From Pyrenula massariospora (taxonomy: Eukaryota > Ascomycota > Eurotiomycetes > Pyrenulales > Pyrenulaceae): a stretch of DNA of 64,000 bases. The notes under the pieces were generated by a model, which did not search any database, was not told the DNA's origin, and saw only the letters and a program-made list of their open reading frames with translations. The stretch's first letter is position 1. Each line of letters opens with the position of its first letter. The position numbers were made by a program, and so were the translations under genes. This document shows positions 43,903 to 55,240 of the stretch, piece by piece. The DNA is taken from the NCBI GenBank assembly GCA_021030905.1, contig JAGFMI010000014.1:992001-1056000 (forward strand), written 5' to 3'.

Positions 43903-46743
43903 TTAGACAAGGACAAAATTCTGCTCGTTGTGAGAGAGTGTTCCGGTGTTGACTAAAGTTCCGTCCATATACCCGTGTACGTAACACTCGCCGATGAGTT
44001 GATAATAAGCACTCGGCAAAGTTTGCTCTGTTTCAATGTTTTTTTTGCGCGCCCGAGAATCATGGTTGGAAGCAGAACTTTTCTTTCTCTTTCCTCTATT
44101 GATGCCAATAATGTTCACTTGGCCTCTAGGTGCCGGTGGTGAATGTCGAAGTGGTACATTCGGAATTTTCTGGCCAAGTTCGGGCTTGATGTCGCGTTTT
44201 CTTAGGACCACAGGAACACTACAACCATAGAGTATGCAAATGATATCATCAATCTTAGCATCTTCCGGGCAGAGACCGAATAATGACTCGCCGTCCTCGC
44301 CACCTTTGAATACTTGGCGGTTCCAGGTTGCTTCTTCAATCCTCTTGAGCACGTCAACGAATTGACTCTTCCTCTCTTCGGAGCTTCTCAAGAGTCCGGA
44401 AATGTCAATGTCGCCGCTAGCTGTTTCACGAGAAAAGGCCCAGAGACATTTTCTGCGATAGACAGGATCTGGGGGCTTCCCCAACTCGTTCTTGTTCGCA
44501 ACAAGGGTTCGCCAAAGCCGATCCGGGACTTCTTCAGGCTTAAGGGGTTGTTCCTTGAGGGAGTGCTTCCATCCACCTAGCCTTAGCGCCTCGCGTGGGA
44601 TTGTACCAGGTATCATTCGACCAGAAGTCTGAGTAACACCACCAAGGATAAGGCCACGAACCGTCAACGTGCCATCGTAAATCTCACAAAGCAGATCATC
44701 GGCTGTAACACCTGGATAGTGCTCTTCTGGAAACTTTGACCACCAAGTCTGAATCATTTGAGCTTTTTGTTGTTCTTCTGTGGAAAGAGGGGAGGCGTCT
44801 CTAGTTGAACGGCGATCTGTTCTGGCAGTGAAACCGTGCGGTGGTTTTTTGTTGCCAAAAATGGCAACTTCCACACCTCTACTCCCCGAGGCCGTATACC
44901 TTTGCTGGTTCGGCTCCATGCCTATAAAGCTTTCCCCATGTTTCCGTCCGCGAAAGATCTTTGACGGCGGCCCAAACTCGGACTTGTCAAGTTGCGAGAT
45001 CCAAGAAGGCAGAATTGTCTCAATACGTGCTTTGACAAGCCTCGTTCTCGTCCTAACCTTTCCGGGTCCATTCCTGTCACGGCGTGAGCGTGTTGTCTCA
45101 CTTACCAGATTTTTCAGCCAAACATCTGTGTTGACGGGGGCCCAGTGTCGGCAAATTATGTCAAGTGACTTCGATGACTGAATACAGTGCTTGACAAACA
45201 GAATGAAAATTTGCATCAAGCTTTGCTTATAATTTGGCTGCAATTCGGGCGTATCGTCATAGGCGATCGATAAGAGAGCATAAACTATGTCCCGAGGATC
45301 ACTAGCTTCGAAGGACGTCAGGTGAGAGACCAGATGCTCCAACGATAAATTCCTCTTAGACAGCTTCCCACCCTCTCTCTCAAAGACCATGCTCTTTGTT
45401 TCGGAGAGGGTCTTTGCGCCAAGAAACTTGATAATGTTCAAGCCCTCTGCTGGGACGTGCAAGCTATGAAGATGAGATCGGACCGCGGGAGCTGACTGGT
45501 CTAAGATAGATATTGCGTCCGCAAAATCGTCCCAATGCACGACCTTAGCTCCACAATGAACTGCAGCCTCTCTTGCCAAGGCTAGCTCTTGGATGACCCA
45601 GCGGCGACTGAACCAACGACTGCTCATAAGCTCGACTAGTGCCAGGAACCGGGTACCAGAATTGTCCTTGACAAGCATATTCTGGAGTTCTGGGAACTTG
45701 ACCAATTATTTGATGAAGTCCATTGCATTATTAGTTGCTTCACTGGCAGTCCCTAGCCAGACATTGACAAAACTAGCACCATTGTAAATATCTGCCATTT
45801 GGCGGACTTGCTGGGCCTTCTCTTCGTCGTTCAATTGATCAATACTGATAGCATCAATCCAAACAACAACATCCTCGTGAGGTTGTCTGAGGTGTCGAAG
45901 AGCTTCATATAGATTGTGCCGCACAAAAAATCTTGTACCATAAGCTCTGAACAAGATAAACCTGAACCTTTCTTTCGGATCTTGAATGTCGCACAGAGAG
46001 ATTGTATAGTCTCGAAGAATGACCGAGCGTAGCGCTAGACCTTCACCCCATTCGTAAGACAGTGCTTTATAGCGTTTTTCTGCTTCTTTGAAAGGTACGG
46101 AGATTAGGTTCACTTGGATTGGGTCTTCGAGTCGCCCCTGTAGAATGACTGCGAGCCGTATATGCTCTGATGGAAGAGGTGAATAGCGGTACCTACGCCA
46201 GATCTGTTTCAAGTATTCCTGAACCAGTCGAGCAATTCCGCTCTCTGAGTCAGACTGTAGCCTGAAGCCGGGCTGGGCAGGGCGTTCTAGTCTGCTTGGC
46301 ACCGCGTCAGGACCTGACTGACCTGTGAATAGGATTGCTCTAGGATCGTAAGAAGGGACTTGAGTATTGCCGCTGAACTGTGCGGAAGACATGTCCAAGA
46401 TAAAATTGTCACAAGAAGTTTCTATATCATGCTCGATAAAGATTGAGGCCGATTTGATAAATGAAAAAATAAAGTGAAGCTGAGCAAGATCTGTGTGATT
46501 ATGTATCAAATATGCTTGGTGAGCCCCCTTAAGAGGCGACCCCTTTGCTGCACAGATCGCAGAGTTATTGATAGAGTCGGTGAACATCTGGAGAAGGAAA
46601 AAAGAAATTTTGTGGCTGTTGTGCAACCATACAGCGAGGGGTTCTGGCGTTTCGATACTCAGCTGGTCAATATTGCCGATGGTGAATTTGATGTCTGCTG
46701 CAGAACTCCTAACTAAATCAGGAAAAGATGTGTCGATACCCAT
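43903..46743 (-). pseudogene. HET-domain gene interrupted by one in-frame TAA
   Basis: From the ATG at 46743 to the stop at 43903 the same frame stays open for 946 codons except for a single TAA at 45708-45706. The longer upstream frame begins with GTG. The HET domain spans the break: YKALSYEWGEG, VVWIDAISIDQLN and VRQMADIYNGASFVNVWLG before it, then RWFSRRWVIQELALARE after it. Further on are a long linker and the C-terminal blocks CILYGCSVPVVLR and GECYVHGYMDG. CAA at the stop position would keep the usual hydrophilic helix, so a C-to-T change is the simplest cause. No intron can remove the stop, as no GT donor lies close upstream in a fitting phase. The gene is therefore probably inactive, or yields a truncated 345-residue product. 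Confidence 0.85.
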
Positions 46744-46779
46744 GTAAAAGGACACGGCACAGTTTCTTTTTTTTTCAAT

Positions 46780-46808
46780 GCGCTTAGCGAATTGGAATCG
46801 CTAAGCGC
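46780..46808. repeat. Perfect 11-bp inverted repeat upstream of the HET gene
   Basis: GCGCTTAGCGA and TCGCTAAGCGC are separated by seven bases, 37 bp before the HET start. It could be a transcription-factor site, a hairpin, or a transposon relic. Confidence 0.6.
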
Positions 46809-47955
46809 CAGCCTCACGCGCCTCTCGGAAGAGATTTAGCCACGTTGTAAGCGGTTGGTCAGCCGAGCCATAACATGGCCAGAATGGCGCAAAACCTGGC
46901 GAAGGTTGCTTACACCATCTCAGGGGCCACCACAAGAACGTGGGCAGACAAGTGCGCACGGAGAAAAATCATGTGCAGAAAGGCAAGTGGTCGACGGTGA
47001 TCCTCGTTCCGCCGAAGCCTTCTCTCGAACCTTTTAAGTCTCAGCAGCATTTTCTCTCACTTGCCGCCGAGGCATGGCATCTTCAAAAAATTCGACTTAT
47101 TAAGACGGTACCCTACTAGTCCTAATCAGGCAAGTAGTGTCACTCATATTAGTCTATTATTGATCCCATTTTCTCAGCCAATAAATTGAGGAGTGACTCG
47201 ATTCTCGGCTCAAAAGTACATGCCGGTAGAAAGAAACGGAAAATCGATCTACCCACCATAAAGCCTAAAGGCACTAAATTCAGGTACTAATCTTTAATAA
47301 GATAAGAGCATTTGCGCCGGAACAGCCATATTTTGGCGCCCTATCCGTCTGGATCAATCACTGTTCGCATCTACATATCTTTGTCCATCGATTTATGAGG
47401 ACGACGCACGAAGACTAGTGTCTTCTGTTCCCTGACAAAAGTGACAGTGAGCCTTTCACAATCATGAGTATATAGGCATAGGATAAGAAAGCAGTTGTTT
47501 CCGAGCGTTTAGCTTGTTAAATATCTTGGTTCTCCTTCTGGTCAACATTAGGCTACCTCTATGTAACTGTCATTCGAACTTAAAGCTTAGGATGGACAGA
47601 ACTGAAAAAGTCAAAACTCACTAGCCTTTGATGGTGCTAGAAACGTGGCTCTCATTTTGTTACGGAATCAATTGGAGGCAAATATTTAAGTGGGTACGCT
47701 ATTCAGTAACTCGGGTCTTCGCATCTTTGATATTCTTCGGCAAAACCTTCCATGTTTATATCCATGTAAGCTGGAGCCTATTCATTCTCACCTTGTCTAT
47801 CCTACGTTTCTTATGAATAGGTACATTATTATGTGGAGGGATGGTATTGCGATTAGATACGGAAAGTTTGGATATTCTTCTCAATATTGGATCTCATTGT
47901 TGTGACAATTCTTCTTTGACCGTACCAAGATTTTTCATAGCTTAGGCACGCCTTT
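46809..47955. other. Intergenic region
   Basis: No supported gene. The last part (47860-47955) is the similar segment noted with 43.7-43.8 kb. Confidence 0.45.
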
Positions 47956-48818
47956 TCAGAGCTTAGTCATTTCTTTGACCAATTTCATACACTCTTCCCG
48001 TTGATATTCCTCGGTAAGCCAGCCGTACTCTTTGTAGGTATCCTTCAGACGATTCAACTCTGGAGTCTGGAAACGGCGAGCAAACGCCACTTCGCGCTCG
48101 TTCGTAGCAACCTGCAAAGCCACCTGGTCAAAACATGAAAGACATTAAATGTTTAATGCGGCAATTTTCACAGATCACCTACCATCTCAAACGATTTGAA
48201 TTTCGCTCTCAGCATCTCGAAGAAATCGCTGACAGAGTATGTCGGGTGCGAACGCCATTCCTCACTGGAGTCATCCCTTGGCTGGTCCGATTCGAGCATC
48301 AGCGTGATCTTTTTTCGTGTAAAAGAAGGTATTACCAATGACAAATCTGTGGCTACACCACGCGATTGGAAATCACATATGGTTGTTGTTCCCCTTGATG
48401 TGTTGAGGAAGAGAAAATGCCCGTTTTTGTCCCCCGGAGTTGTGGCGAGAGTTAGGACGTGGGATGGGACGGTTGATATCTCTGGTAAAGGCTCGCAAAT
48501 AGAGAGATCCGGGGCTTATGAGTTAGCTTCTTCCTGGATCAGTTTTCCTGTGAAGTCAACGGCGGTCGTTTTTTCGTATATTTCGTACGGGTCATAGTAT
48601 TCGTCTCGTTGGACGAATGGGAGGTGGCGGATCAGGTCGACTACAGCGTCATTTTTGTTCAAGAAGGCCAAGTATTCGGGCGTTAGCTGATGCCAGCCAC
48701 CTGCAGGCGGATACTTTATTGCTGTTGATGGAATGTGAATGCCTGTCAGGAATTCATAATAGCTGGTGAGAGTTGCGACAGTCTCGTCTCGTGAGTACAC
48801 TGGTTGTTCCTTCGCCAT
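47956..48818 (-). pseudogene. Conserved-looking fungal protein of unknown function with one in-frame TAA
   Basis: Exons 48818-48184 or so and 48123-47956 join across an intron with good ends (GTAGGT...GACCAG), giving 266 residues with one interruption. The single in-frame TAA lies near 48516, after KLIQEEANS. Downstream coding resumes at once in the same frame with PDLSICEPLPEIS and GHFLFLNTSRGTTTICDFQSRG. CAA at the stop would keep the frame, as in the neighbouring HET gene. The N-terminus has DETVATLTSYYEFLTGIHIP and a Pro-rich turn before GGWHQLTPEYLAFL. I do not recognise the family. It looks like a recently disabled gene. Confidence 0.65.
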
Positions 48819-50877
48819 AATACTAGGATCTATGACAATCTTTGAATGATGGCAAGCGCGGTGGCTTCCCGTTCCTGAAAGAGTATTTCAAAATTATGGT
48901 CGGATATGCGAAAGCAAGTTACGATTCAAAGTTATGTCCTGACAGCACCACCGCGGACTTAGTGAAGGTGCATTATGCCGAAAATTGATATCAGGCTACG
49001 GGTAGCCTTTGCATTTGCGATGGCTTGTGGAATTCCGTATAAGGTTATAGGTGGCTTTACGTAACTCGTTGTGGCAGTGCGAAGGTTGAAAATCTAGATC
49101 TCGTAGAAGGTTGTTTTAGGATGCGGCGCAAAAGATGATGTCTTGAGTAGGATCTAGGAGGGTCGTGTACTTTGGTAATTGATTATAGCTGTTACGTCTG
49201 GAAGATAGTAACCCTGGAGTCCAATGAGATAAATCTTGGAATTTATTAGCCAATTACCTTCACCATTTTCCCTAGTAGAGTAAGCGTTGGCAACCCCGCA
49301 GCGAAGCTCTTTACACCTCCCGAATGAGAACCGTAGTACGGAGAGAGTTAGAGCCTTGTCTGCCCCCAGCTCAGAAAGGAGGCGCAGCGGGGTCGAGGGT
49401 AAGTTATGCAAATGATATTGGCTGGAGAGCAGCCTATGCACACATGACGACAATGGGGCTGCAAGGAAAGCGCCGGCCAACAGCGCCCATGAAGAGAACT
49501 GAGGCGGTTCAACCTCGCACCAACCAACAATGTACGTTCACTTTCTTTTACGTGACACCAAACTTTTCAATGAACCGGAATATACTGAAGTCTAAGTTTT
49601 TGGCCCTTCCAGAAACAGATTGAGACCATCAGCTTCAGAAAAACAGACAGTGCAAGGCACTAATGCTGCTGATTGTTGTCAAATGGTTGTTGTAATTATG
49701 GCTGTGCGTTCGCTGAAGCATAGTATCTAGGTGAGGGGTTTTGCTCCCTGACTGACCTCTGCACGAATTTAACGCTCAATGTTTCTTTACCACAATAGGA
49801 ATGTTCAGATAAAGGCTTGTTTTCCTATGTCTCTTTCTTTTTGGTAATTTGGAACTGTTTGGAGACCTTTAATTCAAACTTGGAGCAGACAAAAGGTCGT
49901 TTTCTGACATTGGGGCCGACATAGCATCATTAGCGAGCATGCCTTTTCGATGAAACGAGCTTGTTCAACATCACTTAGGTTGCCCAGATTGCGGCTAACA
50001 GGAAATGGGAACACCTGAGACGCGGTCGCAACTCCTTCGCCGGCTAATAATTGGGACGGAGACCGCCGCGACTTTTATTGCCTTACAAGGAGATGAAATC
50101 GAGCATGAGATTACTCAAACTGTCTTCAATTAGCAAGAGCCTACATCTGTATCTGGTTTATCATAGGATCAGACAAGCCTCGCTTTTGATGTCACTGGTC
50201 TCGATCAGAGCTTCCCTCAGACAAGTCCTTTCTGACAGACATTTAGTCCATGTTTCATAGAAGGTTACCGCCTACTGCCCTTCCGCCAGTCAGCCTTTAA
50301 CAATATTCCTAAATATCTCTTGTCCCTCAATAATCCTATAGCTTAGGTGAGACTGTCACTTCACGATCTGCAAGCTTCTCCAAGACGACCTATTACTTAC
50401 TGCCCCCCTTTTGGATTGAATTTGGGGCTTTTCCAGCTTCCTAACCCCACTTCAAACTGTTAGCATTAACGTCAAAGTGATCACATCGGCCAAGCGTCGA
50501 GGGCCGGAACAGTTCTGAGGCTCAAAAGCCTTTACGTGAAATCCCAATGAGGTCCTGGACTCCTTTCAGTTCTTTCTCATCTGACATAAACTCACTCTAC
50601 TAACGTTATTCTCAACGTCAACAAACTCAGACACGATATAATATGTTGTTCAATACCCAACAACGTCGCATTCGCAATGCTCGGCGCTCCTATTCTCCAA
50701 TGGCATGATTTAATTGCCTTCGAGAAAGCCAGCAGTGATGTGTGGTTCAAGGGATATAAATGCTCTGCTCTTTCAATTGATATCACTTAGTTTCCAGTTT
50801 CAAATTCAGTGCTGCACCTCTCCTGTTTTCTGTGTCATTCTATGATCCAGTTTGTGTATAGAACCTTTTTCTTAGCC
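48819..50877. other. Large intergenic region
   Basis: About 2 kb with no supported gene. Small frames here lack conserved features. Confidence 0.45.
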
Positions 50878-53338
50878 ATGAAATGTCTCAATCCGTTCAT
50901 GATTGCCTTTTGTGGCTTTATGCAATTTTCTCAGTCTCATCCTACTCCGCAAGGTACAAATGATCCTAATTATGAAGAAAATGCGAGAGTACAGAACTCT
51001 AAGCATTGCACGTTCTTTGATTCGCCGGATATGACTGCATCTCTATCTCAGTGTCAAGACATCTACGGTGATGCGGTCGCCAAAGAAGTTGCGGCCGGCA
51101 AAACAGCCTCAGTGAGCTGTATTGCATTTGGAAACATCCAGTGGGAACCATTTTCAGGTATATTTCTTCACTTATTTTAACGTTCATATGCCTACCGCAT
51201 TGATAAATTGTTAATCCCTATGTCCGGTAGGTAACATCAAGGTCGCGCAGGCCAATTGCTCCTGCAATAATCCCCTGATCGACGAGCTGGCAGAGGACTT
51301 CGTGAAAGTATTGCCAATAATTGCGGAAATCGGATGTGCTTTCACCACGGCAGCTATTAATCTCGTTGTTGACTTTGGGGCGCTAGCTATTTCAGGAGTT
51401 GGGGAGGCTATCGATGGCGGAATGAGTAAGTCAAAACTGACCTTCAAGACCGAGTATCAGAAGTCATGGCCGATTCATTCGTTGGCCGCCTCTGCAGGCA
51501 ATCAGAATTGGACTAGCCGTAACTTCTGGTACTCTATTTTGCTTTAACCACCGACATGTGGAGGAATTCGTGAATTTAAAGCTGACCTGGATAGTTGCTG
51601 GTATCTCAGCGGCTAAACTCGCTGCTTATACTTACGACGGTAGCCAAGCAGGACTCGATGCCTTTACTAACTGGCTAAACCCTTGCGGGTCTGCTCTCCC
51701 TCCAGATCTGCAAAAAGTTTTTGATATTATGAGCAATGTTGATCCGATGGTAATTCCAGGTGGTTTCAAAGTTCCAAAAGGGATTGATAAAGGTAGCGGC
51801 AAGCCTGGCGATAAAGGAGATCCTAGTCCAAAAGACACGCCACCGAAGACTACTGACCCAGGGAAAACAACAGACCCACCGGAAACCACTGACCCAGCCA
51901 GAGCCACTGACCCAGCGAAAAGCACGGACTCTCAACAACGAAAGACAAGCCAAAGTCGTGTTCGAAGAAAACGAAGCGCTATGACAGTGATGATGATGAT
52001 AAGTGTGACGAGGACGACAACAATGTTACCCAGATCGACCAATCTACATCTAAAACTACTGTCATTAAGATAACGTGTGTGGCAAAATTGCATACCCAAG
52101 CTTGCTATCACTACTACTCCGCCATTAAGGACTGTAACTGGATCGGGAGTACGTTCACTTGTTCCGATAGCGCTGGGCGGGACAATGGAGATGCAACGAA
52201 GATCTGAACGGACCAACATACCAATCGGGATTGGTGGATGTACACCACGACTTCATACCAATTCAAAGGCCGCCCAGCCTCGATGCGGAACCCGAGATGC
52301 CAAGCAGACGAGTTCCCTCCTGGGTACTTCTTGAAGGAGGGTACTAAACAGAGTCTGGAAGCCAGGACCGGCCAAATTATTCGTTGGCTCCCTGGCTCCG
52401 AGAATGGCGGCGTGGCCAAACTTTGGACTGGCTTCTGCGACGACAACGACGGCGGCGCAGGCAACGGTCAGACCTACAAAGCGGATGATGACAAAGCCCA
52501 AGTCAAAAAGGGTCAGATCAACAAAAGGCTCGTCTCGCTACATGAACCACCAAAAAAGAAAAAGCCCGGAAATGGTGGCACCACCACACTGATTTACGAC
52601 GCCGACTACACGCGCGCCGTCTTCGAGATGGACTTTGATTGGACCGGCGTCGACACCCCCACCAAGGAAAACGATTGGGGCTTAAAAGCCAATCCCTGCT
52701 GGCCGCAGGACATCGTCCCCGACGACCCGGGATTCAACCTCCTCACTGACGACAACTGGTACGCCACCGCCGCCTCGCAAAACGCCAAGGACGACCGTGC
52801 CAAGTACGATTCCCCCCCAAGCGACGACCGCATCAAGGACGCCGAGAAGCGACGCCAAGCCCGCGGCCTTCCGCCCGCAAAGGCCGACCCGGACGATGGC
52901 AACAACACGCCTGACCCTCGGGACGATGATGACGACGGCTCTGGTACTGGACAGAGACGCCGCTCCCTCCAGATGCTCCCAGACGGCGGCATCGCCATAC
53001 GCGACGAGAATGCCAACCTGACACGGCGGCTCACCGAAGACGAGATTCGCCGCGATATTGAGGTGATCGAATGTGCGGACCGGATGTGCACGCGCGAGCG
53101 GCGCAGTCTTGCGGAGAGTGGAGAGGATGAGGAGAATGTCGTTGTGTTGCCAGGGGAGGTGGTGCCGCCGACGAATCCTGTGGAAAATCTAGATGCAGCG
53201 CCGGCAGTGACACCGGAATTGAGGGATCTGGCTTCGCCGAGGGAGGTAGTCAAGAGAGAAGAAGGGATGACCAGTACAGTGGAAAGTAGAGATGAGTTTA
53301 GTCCAAAATGGCCGACGGAGACGGGGGCGGGTAAGTAG
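50878..53338 (+). pseudogene. Secreted NucA/NucB-type nuclease-like protein, probably broken
   Basis: Exons 50878-51157, 51231-51425 and 51517 onward read in one frame. They give a signal peptide (MKCLNPFMIAFCGFMQF), a Cys-containing domain, a hydrophobic helical stretch and a Thr/Asp/Pro repeat linker (TTDP units, about 51840-51930). Beyond the linker the acidic, Cys-rich sequence continues in a different frame from about 51941, and that frame carries a TGA at 52205-52207. The later part (52238-53338) is open and holds CQADEFPPGYFL, close to the CDE(Y/F)P block of NucA/NucB deoxyribonucleases, then a charged tail with several RR and KR sites. With one frame change and one stop, the gene looks disabled, unless an unseen intron explains the first. 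Such proteins are secreted and toxin-like; the biological role is inferred. Confidence 0.68.
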
Positions 53339-53649
53339 GAGTTACTCGCTGGTAGCATCTAATATAAATGTACATGAACAGCCAGGGTCCATGAATAGGT
53401 GCGGATTCTAGGTAGGTGTCCCCGCTCTGCTTCGTGAATTCAAACGCTCTTTCATATCAGGGCACTGTCAGAGACTAATTGTATTGAGAGTGTCTATAAG
53501 ATGCAAATCTAAGCTGAAATTGATTGAGGGATCATATACTGAGCCCTTGAGGAACCTCATGCTCCATACGGGGCCTGCTTCTGTGACAATTTAGTAGGCT
53601 CGAAAAAATACCACACAATTGGGGAATCGAATACTCAGTCGCCACGTGT
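53339..53649. other. Intergenic region
   Basis: No gene is seen between the nuclease-like gene and the HD-domain gene. Confidence 0.45.
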
Positions 53650-54378
53650 TCACTTCACTTCTTTGCCGTCGGCCTCGATGATAGAAGCCTCTTCATCCCA
53701 CCAGTCCATGAAAATCTTCAGACGGCGGGTTCGCTCAACAGCCATCTCTTTACCGGCATCAGTCTTCATCTTCCCCTCCAACTTGACCAGTTTCTCTGAC
53801 CAATGAGCCACTGCGCTCGTGATACCCATGTCCATTTTCCCATTGAATTGGAAGCACCTTCCAATGCCAATCACGCCTAGCGCATCGAGACGATCGGCAT
53901 CTTGGACGAATCCAAGCTCAGGCGTGTGCGACAGAAAGCTCTCGACCGTTGCAGGATTCTTGGTCTCGTAAGAGTATGACACATAGTCTACTAGCATCTG
54001 AACCCGGGTTGCAAACACCTCGTCCGCCCCAGCCTTCATAAGAAACTGCATCACAGGGTCAGTTGGGTCGTTGTCCGTCGAATATTTGTGATCAAACACG
54101 TCATGCAACAGCGCTCCTAGCACGATCAGGGTCGCGTCCAAAGGCTTTGAGCTTGTCTGAGAGGCACGGTGGGTTACCAAAAGACATCCAGCGTGGGCGA
54201 CAACACGTCTGATATGTTGGAAATCGTGGGAAGAGTCGAAAGGAGGGTTTGACATACGTTTCTCAGAGTAAATGGCGGTGTCTGCAATTAGTTTGAATTT
54301 TGGAGCAGTTTCTGGGAAGGTTGACGTCCACTTTCGGGCAATGTCATGATTGTTCGTGGTGTTCGATGGGGCAGACAT
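53650..54378 (-). CDS. HD-domain metal-dependent phosphohydrolase
   Basis: Intronless, 242 residues, starting at the ATG at 54378 (MSAPSNTTNNHD); the longer frame begins with TTG. The HD-superfamily metal ligands are visible in order: SHDFQHIRRV (first His), LGALLHDVFDHKYS (the HD pair) and DADRLDALG (third Asp). Members hydrolyse phosphate esters of nucleotides or related small molecules. The fungal yedF/YpgQ-like group with this pattern is usually uncharacterised. There is no signal peptide, so it is probably cytosolic. It sits between secreted-protein genes without an obvious functional link. Confidence 0.85.
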   Translation of the reverse strand: MSAPSNTTNNHDIARKWTSTFPETAPKFKLIADTAIYSEKRMSNPPFDSSHDFQHIRRVVAHAGCLLVTHRASQTSSKPLDATLIVLGALLHDVFDHKYSTDNDPTDPVMQFLMKAGADEVFATRVQMLVDYVSYSYETKNPATVESFLSHTPELGFVQDADRLDALGVIGIGRCFQFNGKMDMGITSAVAHWSEKLVKLEGKMKTDAGKEMAVERTRRLKIFMDWWDEEASIIEADGKEVK

Positions 54379-55240
54379 GTTGAGGTAAGAGTAAAGGTGG
54401 GAATTTCTCAATGGTTCTGAGAGGTTTGTCTGCTTGGCTGAGTAATAGATTTGTTGTAGAGTGACCGGAATTGGGATCAGCAGGATGGCATTCTGAGCTA
54501 TCTAGGGAGAAAGAAGTTTAAATATTACCGACTTGTTGCTCTAATGTAGAAGACTAATAGTAAAAAATGTCAAATATTCACTAAGCTAAAGAAGTGAAGG
54601 TAAGACCGTGAAACCTAATTCTCAATGAGATGAAACGAATGCTTGATTATTTAGTTATCACCTGATTGCACAAGCTAACTACATAGCCACTCCTGTGGAA
54701 TGGCTAGCTAGCTGAGCACCTCGTTCACCTAACACTAATAATTATATTGTGACGTTTAAATAAAGAATAATGATCGAATTATGAACATGCTGATTATTTC
54801 TTTATGAAATATGTATAGTAGTGCAACAGTTTTATTGTAAGATAGGTATCAAAATTTGAGTCGTTAAATTACGTGAGCGAAATATCTACCTAATCCAGTC
54901 TTCTGCTGTAACGTCACAGATCAGAAAAAAATATTAGGACCGCTATTAGCATAGTGATTGACATGACGCACTCCTAGCTCATCTCTTCTCTTTACCGGCA
55001 TGATCTTAACAACCATAGAATTGACCTGTAGCTATTCGACAGAGACCGTGAGGAGGCAAGCGTATCAGCGAAAGCCTCTACTAGTATCAACGAGCAGGAA
55101 CACCGACCTCGCATTCCCTAAAAATTTCAATCAGTCAAAAACTTCCCGGCTTTTATGATATTCTGTACACGCACGTACAAAGTCTCTCCCTTCCTCCGTA
55201 TGATAGCCAACCCTTTACCCAGAACAGACAGTATCGCTGT
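54379..55240. other. AT-rich intergenic region
   Basis: No gene is supported. Confidence 0.45.
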
